From: Hyphomicrobiaceae bacterium
GTDB taxonomy: Bacteria; Pseudomonadota; Alphaproteobacteria; Rhizobiales; Devosiaceae
Direction of reading: 5' to 3'
DNA length: 64,000 bases
NCBI GenBank assembly: GCA_020638095.1
Contig: JACKJF010000003.1
Span: forward strand, 744,001-808,000
Shown: in pieces, positions 8,090-16,766 of the stretch
How the letters are laid out: every line of letters starts with the position of its first letter
Numbering within the stretch: position 1 is the first letter of the stretch
The notes under the pieces: generated by a model
Databases searched by the model: none
Told to the model about the DNA's origin: nothing
Seen by the model: only the letters and a program-made list of their open reading frames with translations
Program-made: the position numbers and the translations under genes

Positions 8090-9187
8090 ATGCGTAAGCG
8101 CACCGTCGGCATCATCGGTTGCGGCCTCATCACCCAGGTTGAACACCTCCCCAATCTTCTTGGTCTGAGGGATCGCTTCGAGGTCATCGGCGTCGCCGAC
8201 CCGTCCGAAATGGTAAGGGCATATCTCCACAAGACGCGGGGTGTCGTCGGCTATGCCGAGGCGGGCGAACTTCTCGACCTGAAGCCCGATTGCGTGGTGA
8301 TCGCGACGCCGGACGCTTTTCACGTCGATCTGACGCTCGAGGCCCTGGCGCGCGGCATGCATGTCTTCGTCGAAAAACCCCTTTGTTATGACCCCGCCGA
8401 CGCGGTGCGTATTGCGGCCGCGCGCGACAGGGCCGGCAAGATTGTCCAGGTCGGCTACATGAAGCGGTTCGATCCGGCCTATCTTGCGCTCTACCGCATG
8501 CTCATGGACCAGAAAACCGAGCTCCTTTCGGTCAATGTGGATGTCCTCGATCCCGATTTCTGGCCGTTTACCGCCCATCATGACGTGATTTTTGGTAACG
8601 ACCTGCCCGAGGAAGCGATCGCTGAAAACGGACGGAAGCGCATGGTTCAGATCGAGGCCGCGCTGGGGCGGACCGTCGACACGCAGGACGCAAGGGGCTT
8701 TGCCGGACCGCTCTGTTCGAGCCTCGTCCACGACGTCAATCTCGTTTCTGGAGCGCTTGGCGCCATCGGTCGCTCCTCCGGAGCCCCGATCAGCGCCGCC
8801 TTTCACGGCGGTGACCGCGCCGCCATTGGCGCCGCTCGCATTGCCGGATCCGATGCCCTGATCAACCTGTCCTGGACCGCCGTTCCAAAGCTGGCCCATT
8901 ATTCGGAACGGATCAGCTTTGCCTTCGAAGATGCCCAGTTCGAGCTCAAATTTCCCTCGCCCTACCTCAATCATCAGCCGACTGAGCTGATCGAGCGCCG
9001 CTCGACCGGAATTGCGCTCACCGAGATCCGCCATCGGCCATCCTATGCGGAGGCCTTCGTCGACGAATTGTGCGCCTGGCACGACGCGATGGAAAGCGAA
9101 ACCCCTGCCAAGAACAGCGTCGAGTCCGCCGGGGCCGATATGTCCCTGCTCGCGGGTCTCGGGCGCCTGGCAATCGCCGCTCGATAG
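8090..9187 (+). CDS. Gfo/Idh/MocA-family NAD(P)-dependent oxidoreductase
   Basis: The protein of about 365 residues begins with a Rossmann fold (VGIIGCGLITQVEHLPNLL). It carries the family motif HVFVEKPLCYD near residue 100, in which the EKP lysine is the usual active-site residue, followed by GYMKRFDPAYLALY. Family members oxidise sugars, inositols or their glycosides at one hydroxyl. Lying 89 bp behind iolE, it may generate the 2-keto cyclitol for that dehydratase, or work with it as an oxidation-elimination pair on a glycoside. The ATG at 8090 is preferred over 8084 because GAGG lies 8 bases before it, whereas at 8084 it is nearly adjacent. Confidence 0.85.
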   Translation: MRKRTVGIIGCGLITQVEHLPNLLGLRDRFEVIGVADPSEMVRAYLHKTRGVVGYAEAGELLDLKPDCVVIATPDAFHVDLTLEALARGMHVFVEKPLCYDPADAVRIAAARDRAGKIVQVGYMKRFDPAYLALYRMLMDQKTELLSVNVDVLDPDFWPFTAHHDVIFGNDLPEEAIAENGRKRMVQIEAALGRTVDTQDARGFAGPLCSSLVHDVNLVSGALGAIGRSSGAPISAAFHGGDRAAIGAARIAGSDALINLSWTAVPKLAHYSERISFAFEDAQFELKFPSPYLNHQPTELIERRSTGIALTEIRHRPSYAEAFVDELCAWHDAMESETPAKNSVESAGADMSLLAGLGRLAIAAR

Positions 9188-9194
9188 GCCTCCC

Positions 9195-9229
9195 ACTGGT
9201 TCCAGAAACGCCGCATGGACTGGCCCTTG
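9195..9229 (+). promoter_or_regulatory. Tandem half-sites upstream of the GH2 gene
   Basis: ACTGGTTCCAG at 9195-9205 and ACTGGCCCTTG at 9219-9229 are 24 bp apart, start to start. They lie in the 208-bp space ahead of the GH2 gene and match the pattern seen at three other promoters of region A. Confidence 0.4.
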
Positions 9230-9395
9230 CGCAAACCTGGCGCCGGTGACAGCCTTTTTACGCGGACCGGAAACACCGTCCCGGAGCTGGAATCTGCCTC
9301 GCGCCAAGGCGCCGGACAGTTCCCGGGACCTCGTTCGGTCGGCACTTCGTTCAGCCCCAAGCGATGCGTTTGCGTCACTGTTTCGGGAGGCGGCC

Positions 9396-12300
9396 ATGTC
9401 CACGATTCCCTGCCCATTTCTTGTGTCCCTCGATCAGTGCGGTCTCGAGCTTCAGGGACCCAATATGCGGACCAGAACCAAGCGTTTGATCCCATCGAAC
9501 GAGGTCAAGGCGGGAGGTCTGAGTTCGGACTCGCTACGCTATCATGCTTGGGACCCGGATCGTGTTTCGTTGACTTATCGCGATATCAATCCGGATGCCG
9601 CCTACGAGCTCGAGGTTGCCTTTGTCTGCGAGCGGAGCATGCGCCGCTCCATGGCCGTTTTCGCCGGAACAGTGGAACTGGAGCCAGAAATCGTGTTGAC
9701 GCCCGGCGAGGCGACGATCGTCCGTTTCGCGGTACCGTCTTCTGAGACCGGTTCGGGCTCGCTCGATATTGCCATCGAGCGCCGGGATGGCCCCGACGCC
9801 GTCGTCTCCGAGGTCCGGCTTTTCAGCTCGCGTCCAGTGCCCCCGATCCTGACGGTCGTCGGCGATTCAAGGGGTGGGTTGGCAGGCACGGTCGGCGGAC
9901 GGGACTTTGACGGCATTTCCGGCGCGACCGTGACAGTTGCCTGGCCCGGCGGCGAGCTCGAAACCACGACCGACGCACGCGGGCTTTTCCGGGTTCCGCT
10001 TGCAGACGATCTGCCGCAGGGCCAACATGCCGAGCTTCTGATCACTGCTGTGGCGGACGGCCCGACGGCGGCCTGCAGCATCAACACAAGATCACTCGCA
10101 CGCGGACTTCGCGAATTGCCGGCTGAGGATGACCGGATGGATCTGGCTGGAGACTGGCGATTTCTGCCCGGCCGCATGCCCGACCCGAGCGCAGCGGAAT
10201 GGACCAGTGCCGCCAAAACCCGCGTGCCCGGGCACGTGGTCTTCGACGGGCTGATCCCCGATGAGGGCGTTGCGACACTGCGAAAGGAATTGCAGGTTCC
10301 CTCCGGCTGGGCCGGTGACGCGCTCTTCGCCCGCTTCGACGGCTCCTACGGGCGGACCGAAGTTTTTCTGAACGGCAAATTGGCGGGGGTGCATTCCGCC
10401 GGCGCTACCTCATTCGACGTCGACCTGACCGAGTTTCTGGCGCCCGACCGAAACGTGCTGACACTCGTTATCACCGAATATTCGCCGCATGCCGTCATCG
10501 ACTATATGAGCTGGTACGCCCACACCTCTTTGCTCGGCGTCTGGCGCGAAGCCAGACTCTTTCACGTACCCCTGACGCATCTCGGGCCACTTGATCTCCG
10601 GACGGATTGGGATCCGGACCGCATCGTTGGGTCGATCGATCTTGGCGTTGATATCGTCAACCTCGATGGCGCCGGTCAGGACTACACGCTGCAATTGTCC
10701 CTGTGCGACGGCGATCAGCTGTTGAGCCGGATCACGCTGTCGGGTGCGGCGGGCGCGAATGGCGCCGACCGGCGGATGGCACGCCTTGACGCACCCGACA
10801 TCGAACCCTGGTCGGCCGAAATCCCAAGGCTCTACGATCTTGAACTGGTTCTGAGTTCGGGCAGAGACCGGAAGGCGACCTATCGCCGGCGCGTTGGCTT
10901 CCGCCGCATCGAAACCAGGGGCAACCAGCTTCTGGTCAACGGACAGCCGATCCGCGTAACCGGCGTCAACCGTCACGACGCGCGCATGCGTTCTGGCCGA
11001 TCCATGCGCTACGAGGACTTGCGCGCCGACGTGCTGTCGCTCCGCCACGCCAACGTCAACCTCATCCGCACGGCCCACTATCCCGCCGATCCGCGTTTGC
11101 TCGATCTCTGCGATGAACTCGGGATGTACGTGGAAAACCAGAACCCGATCTGCTTTGCCGCAGGCTTTGACGACCATCATTGGACCCGGACCAACGAAGC
11201 GGCCCATCTGGTCCCCTACATTCTCGAAGTCGCCGCCGAAACCGTCGGGCGCGATCAGGGGCACGCCTCGGTGCTGATCTGGGACCTCGCCAACGAGACC
11301 CACTGGGGCTGGGGCTTCGACGCACTGCTCGAACTCGTGCGCGAGATGGACCCGAGCCGCCCGACCATCTTCTCGTTCGATCTCAATCAGCTGAGCTATG
11401 AGAACCCGCTGCCACATCTGCCGGTTCACCTGCGCACCGATATCAGGACCTACCATTATCCGGGCTGGGACCGGACCTGGCAGGAAGATATCGACTGGCT
11501 GCGCTCCTACGACCAGCCCTGCATCGTCGGCGAGTGCATTCCGCCTTTCCAGGACAATGCCCGCGCCGAACTTCATGCCGAAATGCTCATGCTCGATCCC
11601 GGCGTCCGCGATTTCTGGGTCACCGGCATTGCCCCGGTCGTCGACCGGATGATGCAGGACCGCGGCTGCATCGGCGGCATGATCTGGTCTGCCATCGACG
11701 ATCAATGGATCCTACCGGTCGACGAAACCGTCGGATTTGGCAACTGGGCACACCTGACCAAGCTCGACTACTGGCGCGAGCGCGACATTCATCCACCCCA
11801 GGACGGAATGACCTTCCGGGGCGAGGGGGAGTGGGGCCTGTTCGACGGCTGGGGCCGGGTGCGGCCCGAGCTCTGGCACACTCAGAAAATGTACTCGCCG
11901 ATCAGCATCGTCTCGGCGGAATTCAGTACTGATGGGAGCCGGCTGGACCTGACGATCAAGAACCGCCATTGCCATCGTGACCTCGAAACGCTCGAACTTC
12001 GTGTTTCAGGCGCAAGGGCCGTGGCAGGCCTTGTTGCCGCTCCGGGCGCCACGGCTACCCTTTCTCTCGATGTCACAGGTGAAACCACACAAGTGAGTTG
12101 CGCCTTCTGGCACCCCGAGGGCTGGCTCGTCGACAAGTTCGCCTGGGATGTGCCGGGCCGCATGGCCGATCCTCACGCCAGGGTTTTGGCCAAAGCCGGA
12201 CCATCCGAGGTAATACTCGGCAACGACGGGAGTATTTCCGCTACGGCATCAATCAGCTGGCTTTCCGACTGGCCTCAATTCCACGTTCAAATCGTCCACC

Positions 12301-13013
12301 GCCCGATCAGCCAGCCGGTGCCGCTGCCGGAGGTTGACCGGCAGAACGCGGTGGTCGGGCCGGACGGCGTGATCAGCGTGCCGCTGACCGGGAACGGCTG
12401 GCAGGGCAGGCTGACCGGCCGCACCGATGGCATCAGGATCACGTTCGAATATGAATGCGCCTATTCCGGCGACGCGGCGATCGATGCGCGGGAGATCGGG
12501 CTTTGCTTCGATCTATCTCCCTCGCTGACCGATATCTGGTGGCACCGGGTTGCCGACTGGACCGCCTATCCCGCCGGCCACATCGGCCGTCCACGCGGCT
12601 ACGCTCAGTCCGCGCCGGCACCGGCAAATCCGCTGAAGCCGGCCGGGAAATGGGAGCTCGATACGACCGAATTCGGTACCAACGACTATCGTGGCGTCAA
12701 ACGTTCCGTGCTTGCCGCGGGCGCGACCGACGGCGAACATTCGGTGACCGTTCTGTCGGACGGCGGACAGCATGTCCGGATATCGCTGATCAACGGCGCG
12801 CCAAGGCTTCATGCTCTCGACTGGTATGGTGGCGTGCCCTTCACCATGGACACCGACCATATCTGGACTGCGAGTTTCGGCACCGGAAAGCGCATCGAGC
12901 GCGGCACGCTGTTGAAAGGAAAAATCGTTCTGGTTTACGGCGCATTGCCCTCAGATGCGCGCGAAAGCAGCAACGAATTCGAGGGTTGGATGGTGGAGCG
13001 CGCCTTGGCCTGA
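9396..13013 (+). CDS. Glycoside hydrolase family 2 protein with extra beta domains
   Basis: This protein of 1205 residues is much longer than a minimal GH2 enzyme. Residues about 240-360 contain a jelly-roll sugar-binding domain (VPGHVVFDGLIPDEGVATLR, then FARFDGSYGRTEVFLNGKLAG). An immunoglobulin-like domain follows, then a TIM barrel from about residue 500 (VTGVNRHDARMRSG, NLIRTAHYPADPRLLDLCDELG). The predicted acid/base is E634 in DLANETHWG, and the predicted nucleophile is E713 in IVGECIPPF. The first 230 residues and the last 300 look like accessory beta domains. No signal peptide is evident, which suggests cytoplasmic action on imported oligosaccharide. Specificity (galactosidase, glucuronidase or mannosidase) is not readable. 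GGGAGG lies 5 bases before the ATG. Confidence 0.85.
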   Translation: MSTIPCPFLVSLDQCGLELQGPNMRTRTKRLIPSNEVKAGGLSSDSLRYHAWDPDRVSLTYRDINPDAAYELEVAFVCERSMRRSMAVFAGTVELEPEIVLTPGEATIVRFAVPSSETGSGSLDIAIERRDGPDAVVSEVRLFSSRPVPPILTVVGDSRGGLAGTVGGRDFDGISGATVTVAWPGGELETTTDARGLFRVPLADDLPQGQHAELLITAVADGPTAACSINTRSLARGLRELPAEDDRMDLAGDWRFLPGRMPDPSAAEWTSAAKTRVPGHVVFDGLIPDEGVATLRKELQVPSGWAGDALFARFDGSYGRTEVFLNGKLAGVHSAGATSFDVDLTEFLAPDRNVLTLVITEYSPHAVIDYMSWYAHTSLLGVWREARLFHVPLTHLGPLDLRTDWDPDRIVGSIDLGVDIVNLDGAGQDYTLQLSLCDGDQLLSRITLSGAAGANGADRRMARLDAPDIEPWSAEIPRLYDLELVLSSGRDRKATYRRRVGFRRIETRGNQLLVNGQPIRVTGVNRHDARMRSGRSMRYEDLRADVLSLRHANVNLIRTAHYPADPRLLDLCDELGMYVENQNPICFAAGFDDHHWTRTNEAAHLVPYILEVAAETVGRDQGHASVLIWDLANETHWGWGFDALLELVREMDPSRPTIFSFDLNQLSYENPLPHLPVHLRTDIRTYHYPGWDRTWQEDIDWLRSYDQPCIVGECIPPFQDNARAELHAEMLMLDPGVRDFWVTGIAPVVDRMMQDRGCIGGMIWSAIDDQWILPVDETVGFGNWAHLTKLDYWRERDIHPPQDGMTFRGEGEWGLFDGWGRVRPELWHTQKMYSPISIVSAEFSTDGSRLDLTIKNRHCHRDLETLELRVSGARAVAGLVAAPGATATLSLDVTGETTQVSCAFWHPEGWLVDKFAWDVPGRMADPHARVLAKAGPSEVILGNDGSISATASISWLSDWPQFHVQIVHRPISQPVPLPEVDRQNAVVGPDGVISVPLTGNGWQGRLTGRTDGIRITFEYECAYSGDAAIDAREIGLCFDLSPSLTDIWWHRVADWTAYPAGHIGRPRGYAQSAPAPANPLKPAGKWELDTTEFGTNDYRGVKRSVLAAGATDGEHSVTVLSDGGQHVRISLINGAPRLHALDWYGGVPFTMDTDHIWTASFGTGKRIERGTLLKGKIVLVYGALPSDARESSNEFEGWMVERALA

Positions 13014-13031
13014 GGCTAAGCGGGCCTGGCG

Positions 13032-13715
13032 TCAGTCGGCATAGTTCCGGTCCGGTTGTTCGAGGAGTAGTGCGATCAGCTCCTCGACCCCGGCACCACG
13101 CTCGCCAGACATGACGAGGTTGGCCACCGCCTTGACTTCGGGCAGGGCGTTGCCAACCGCGACCGCAAGTCCGCATTGTCTGAGGAAGGCGACGTCGTTT
13201 TCCGCGTCGCCCACCGCCGCGACGGACCCGGACGGAAGGTTCAGCTCGGCAAGTGCCGCCCTCAAGCCCGACCCCTTGTCGACCCCCGCCGGAAGCACCA
13301 TCAGTGCATCGGTGTTCAGAATGATTTCGAGGTCAAGCTTTAGATCATCTATTGCACGGGCAATAATTGATTGGTGAATGGTCTGGCTCGCGATGATGGT
13401 GCGCCCGACCTCGAGACCGGCAATTCCATCCGACCTCAGCCGGTCGACGAGATCTCGGCTGGGAGGCGGGGCGAGGGGGCGTTCGCGCCCTCCGTCAGGA
13501 AAGTAGAGAAGCCCGCCATTTTCCGCGACCACCAGGTCGAAGAGGTCCAGCCTGTCGAACACGACCTTCAATTCCCCAAGCGGCCTGCCGGTGACCAAGA
13601 TCAGCTTGCGCGACGAGGCTTTGAAGCGCTCGAGGGCGGCGACGGTTGTGGGTTCGGTCCTGCCGTCGTCGGCGATGGTTCCGTCATAGTCCGATGCGAT
13701 GGCGCGTATGAACAT
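13032..13715 (-). CDS. HAD-superfamily phosphatase (Cof-like, subfamily IIB)
   Basis: The 227-residue protein has HAD motif I as SDYDGTIADDG at the N terminus, motif II in ILVTGR, a lysine in DKGSG, and motif III/IV as VGDAENDVAFL. The cap position indicates a C2-type HAD, which generally dephosphorylates sugar phosphates or related metabolites. AGGAG lies 8 bases before the ATG at 13715; the open frame continues upstream to 13898 without support. It is convergent with the GH2 gene and divergent from the PHP-domain gene, sharing a promoter region with tandem half-sites. Confidence 0.8.
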   Translation of the reverse strand: MFIRAIASDYDGTIADDGRTEPTTVAALERFKASSRKLILVTGRPLGELKVVFDRLDLFDLVVAENGGLLYFPDGGRERPLAPPPSRDLVDRLRSDGIAGLEVGRTIIASQTIHQSIIARAIDDLKLDLEIILNTDALMVLPAGVDKGSGLRAALAELNLPSGSVAAVGDAENDVAFLRQCGLAVAVGNALPEVKAVANLVMSGERGAGVEELIALLLEQPDRNYAD

Positions 13716-13847
13716 GCAATAGGCTCCTCTGCGCCCGATTCTAGAGCTGAACCCGGTGACTTCAAGCGCCAGTGAGGCCATTTCCGGACGGACCAGATCG
13801 GATCGTCCGGGCTGCCGATACCCATCCCTCGCCGCGCGATCCAGAAG

Positions 13848-13896
13848 ACTGGTTCGCATCGGCATGGCCGGACTGGTTCTTGCGGGCACCAAGAAC
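13848..13896 (+). promoter_or_regulatory. Tandem half-sites and perfect dyad in the HAD/PHP divergent promoter
   Basis: ACTGGTTCGCA at 13848 and ACTGGTTCTTG at 13873 are 25 bp apart. The second copy is part of a perfect inverted repeat, GTTCTTG (13876-13882) and CAAGAAC (13890-13896) with a 7-base centre. The region serves both the HAD gene and the PHP-domain gene. This copy is the strongest in the window and a good guide to the full operator. Confidence 0.5.
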
Positions 13897-13949
13897 AAAA
13901 TCTAACACCGATCTCCATGTCCGGATGTGCCGGCGGCGAGGGCGTCGAC

Positions 13950-15356
13950 ATGCAGACCCAGTTCGAATTCAGGCTGACGCGACAAGACCGGGAGGCGAGT
14001 GACTACTTCTACGCGCCATTCGATGTGCCTGCCGGAACGACGCGCATCGACATAGAGATCGCGTACGAAAAATCCGCGGCCGTGGAACTCGATTTCGGTC
14101 TTCTTGGCCCTGATGCGACTGATTTTCCGAGCGAGAAGGGGCTGCGTGGCTGGTCGGGTGCCGCCCGTGATGCGTTCTTTGTGGCGACCGACGACGCGAC
14201 GCCGGGCTACATTCACGGCCCCATCGACGCGGGCGAGTGGCGCGTCATCATCGGGCTCTGCAGAATTCCGGCCGAGGGCATCGGTGTGAGGCTTGCCGTC
14301 ACGCTCGATCAGGCCGCGCGTCCCGTTGCGGCCCAATCCACCCCGACCATTCCGGTCCGGCCGGGAGCCGGCTGGTATCGCGGCGATCTTCATTGCCACA
14401 CCTTTCATTCCGACGCCGACGGGTCACCCGAAACCCTTCACGCTGCGGCGCGGCAGGCCGGTCTCGATTTCCTCGCGGTCGCCGATCACAACACCATCAG
14501 CCAGCGCCGTTATTTCTACCCCGCTTCGTCTCCCGAACTCGTCTTCGTGAGGGCAACCGAAATTACCACGGTCAACGGTCATGCCAACGTCTATGGCATC
14601 GCGGGCATGGTCGATCACCGGCTCGAAAAGCCGGACGACGTTCATCGCCTCGTTGCCCATGTACATGCGCGCGGCGGCATCATGTCGATCAACCACGACA
14701 AGCCGACCATCCCCTGGCACTACGCGCTACCGGCTGTGGATTGCATGGAAGTCTGGCAATCGACCTGGATCGAATGGAACTGGATTTCCCTTGCCCGCTA
14801 TCAGCATCGGCTCGCCAGCGGCCTGCGTATCTCGGCAATCGGGGGCAGCGACTATCACCAGCCCATGAATCTCGAACCCGAAGGACCGTTCGTTCTCGCC
14901 CGCCCCACGACCGTGCTCTATCTTGAGGAACTGTCCGAGGCTGCAATTCTGAAGGCCATGAAGTCGGGTCACGGCTACATCACCGAAAATCCGGCCGGTC
15001 CACACCTTGCCATCACCGCCGGCGGTCAGCCGATGGGCAGCTTGTTGCGCGCCCCAAAAGACGTTCGGGCCGAGGTGCGTGGCGCCGCCGGCGATCGCCT
15101 GGTGTGGGTCGATGCGTCTGGTGAAATCGAAAGCGCGCTCATCCCGTCCGACGAGTGGACGATGGAGCTGCGTGCGCCTGAGCGCATAGAATCGTTCATC
15201 CGTGCCGAAATCGTTGCCGAAGCCAGCTATGCCCGCCTCTGGAGCGAGGTGCAGCCGGTGCTTCCCGACGCACCGATGAGCGAGGAACTGCTGCCGGTTG
15301 CCCCCCATCAGCCGTTCCGCCGCGCCCTCAGTAATCCCATCTATTTCGGCCGCTAG
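13950..15356 (+). CDS. PHP-domain metallohydrolase (CehA/McbA family)
   Basis: An N-terminal beta-rich part of about 140 residues is followed by a PHP domain that opens with GDLHCHTFHSDADGSPE, then FLAVADHNT and, further on, GGIMSINHDKP and IGGSDYHQP. These His/Asp clusters form the trinuclear metal site of PHP phosphoesterases, and the layout matches the CehA/McbA family. Members hydrolyse phosphoesters or carbamates. Beside sugar and inositol enzymes, a phosphodiester or phosphomonoester of a polyol is a reasonable guess. I chose ATG 13950 because GAGGG precedes it by about 7 bases; ATG 13917 lacks such a site. Confidence 0.8.
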   Translation: MQTQFEFRLTRQDREASDYFYAPFDVPAGTTRIDIEIAYEKSAAVELDFGLLGPDATDFPSEKGLRGWSGAARDAFFVATDDATPGYIHGPIDAGEWRVIIGLCRIPAEGIGVRLAVTLDQAARPVAAQSTPTIPVRPGAGWYRGDLHCHTFHSDADGSPETLHAAARQAGLDFLAVADHNTISQRRYFYPASSPELVFVRATEITTVNGHANVYGIAGMVDHRLEKPDDVHRLVAHVHARGGIMSINHDKPTIPWHYALPAVDCMEVWQSTWIEWNWISLARYQHRLASGLRISAIGGSDYHQPMNLEPEGPFVLARPTTVLYLEELSEAAILKAMKSGHGYITENPAGPHLAITAGGQPMGSLLRAPKDVRAEVRGAAGDRLVWVDASGEIESALIPSDEWTMELRAPERIESFIRAEIVAEASYARLWSEVQPVLPDAPMSEELLPVAPHQPFRRALSNPIYFGR

Positions 15357-15764
15357 GACCCGTCCGCGCGCCTGGATTTCGACCTGGTCTTCGGGCCCGA
15401 TTTGGTGCGCCAAAAGCCGGTCAACCGGTCCCTAGAAATGCGCTGGGACTGGTTCTTGTTTGGTACTCGTTTGGGTGCGACCGTCCGCCCAAGGATATCG
15501 CGGAAGATGGAAGAAAGGACCGTTCCGGACCTATTTCGACGGGCCAGTGCCCAATGGGCGGCCGCAACGACATCGAGAGACACCAACGCCTGCTCGGAGA
15601 GTCAAATGAGAAATAGCGCTTGCTGCGAACGGTTCCCATCTCGGATTCGCCTGTCCGGTTTCAATGGGCTTGCTTTGCCTCTCAGTCTGGTTTCGATCTC
15701 GGACGCCAGGGTCACGATCTGTGGCCTCGGCTAGTGGGAAATCGGATCACGGGAGGATATCTGA
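15357..15764. other. Intergenic region upstream of the ABC importer
   Basis: This 408-bp stretch has no supported gene. Short open frames occur but lack a ribosome-binding site and family similarity. It contains the tandem half-sites at 15424-15458, and an AT-richer part around 15590-15640 could hold the promoter of the transporter operon. Confidence 0.6.
15424..15458 (+). promoter_or_regulatory. Tandem half-sites upstream of the CUT1 importer operon
   Basis: ACCGGTCCCTA at 15424 is followed 24 bp later by ACTGGTTCTTG at 15448-15458. The second copy is identical over 11 bases to those at 7027 and 13873. It lies about 310 bp upstream of the permease start. Confidence 0.4.
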
Positions 15765-16766
15765 ATGGAACCGGTTGATGCGCAAAAGAATCGAACGGCA
15801 AGCGGCCGAACCGGCCGGGCCGAAAATTCCGGCAGAGGCAAACGGCGGGGCATGTCGCGCACCGAATTCCGCAACCTGCTGCTTGGTCTGGCGTTCATTT
15901 CGCCATGGATCATCGGGTTTCTCGGCCTGACCCTCTATCCCGCCTTGGCTTCGCTCTATTACAGCTTCACCGACTTCAAGATTCTCCAGGCACCACGCTG
16001 GATCGGTCTCGACAATTTCACCGCGATGTTCGCGGACCCGCTCTTCTGGAAGTCGCTCGGCAACACCTTTTACCTGGTTCTCGTCGGCGTACCGCTTTCG
16101 GTTCTGGTCGCGCTCGGCATTTCGTTACTGCTCAATACCAAAGGCCTGCGCGGCATCGGCATTTTCCGGACGATCTTCTTTCTGCCGGTCATCATTCCGG
16201 TCGTTGCCGCTTCCATTCTCTGGATCTGGCTGCTCAATCCGCCAAACGGGCTGGTCAATCAGCTGTTGCAGTTGATCGGCATTCACGGCCCCGGGTGGTT
16301 CTACGACCCCAATTGGGCCAAGGCTGGCATCATTCTGATGGCGGTCTGGGCCGCCGGTGACGTCGTCATCATTTACCTCGGGGCCCTGCAGGGCGTGCCG
16401 CGCGCACTCTACGAAGCCGCCGAAATCGACGGCGCCGGACCCTGGCTGCGCTTCCGCCATGTCACCATTCCGATGATCAGCCCCGCGATCCTCTTCAATC
16501 TGATCACCCAGGGCATCGCGGCGTTCCAGTATTTCACCCAGGCCTATGTCGTCAGTCAGGGCATCGGGGTCAACGGCGCGGCGGTGGGCGGAACGCAGAA
16601 CTCGCTGCTCTTTTTCGGCCTCCACCTCTACAACAACGCCTTCCGCTACTTCCGCATGGGCTACGCCTCGGCGCTTGCCTGGTTCCTGCTCGTCATCACC
16701 CTTCTGGCCACCTTCGTGCTTCTGCGCGCGTCGCGGAACCGCGTCTACTACGAGGGCCAGGAATGA
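15765..16766 (+). CDS. Sugar ABC transporter permease (MalF/UgpA type)
   Basis: This 333-residue inner-membrane protein has a cytoplasmic tail of about 35 polar residues and then six hydrophobic segments starting at LLLGLAFISPWIIGFLGL. The EAA loop is YEAAEIDGAGPWLRFRHVTIP, where the coupling helix meets the ATPase. It belongs to the CUT1 (oligosaccharide and polyol) class. GGGAGG lies 8 bases before the ATG. The next permease overlaps it by ATGA, so the two are translationally coupled. The tail is longer than in most MalF-like permeases, and a later start at the internal ATG (residue 30) is possible. Confidence 0.9.
   Translation: MEPVDAQKNRTASGRTGRAENSGRGKRRGMSRTEFRNLLLGLAFISPWIIGFLGLTLYPALASLYYSFTDFKILQAPRWIGLDNFTAMFADPLFWKSLGNTFYLVLVGVPLSVLVALGISLLLNTKGLRGIGIFRTIFFLPVIIPVVAASILWIWLLNPPNGLVNQLLQLIGIHGPGWFYDPNWAKAGIILMAVWAAGDVVIIYLGALQGVPRALYEAAEIDGAGPWLRFRHVTIPMISPAILFNLITQGIAAFQYFTQAYVVSQGIGVNGAAVGGTQNSLLFFGLHLYNNAFRYFRMGYASALAWFLLVITLLATFVLLRASRNRVYYEGQE

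Noticed and set aside
9219..9229. Sigma-54-like TGGC..TTGC promoter in the GH2 leader
   Set aside because: The spacing between TGGC and TTGC does not fit the sigma-54 -24/-12 pattern, and the repeat with the other promoters explains the sequence better.
10410..11705. 431-codon minus-strand frame inside the GH2 gene
   Set aside because: It overlaps the GH2 catalytic core, which keeps both catalytic glutamates; no start signal.
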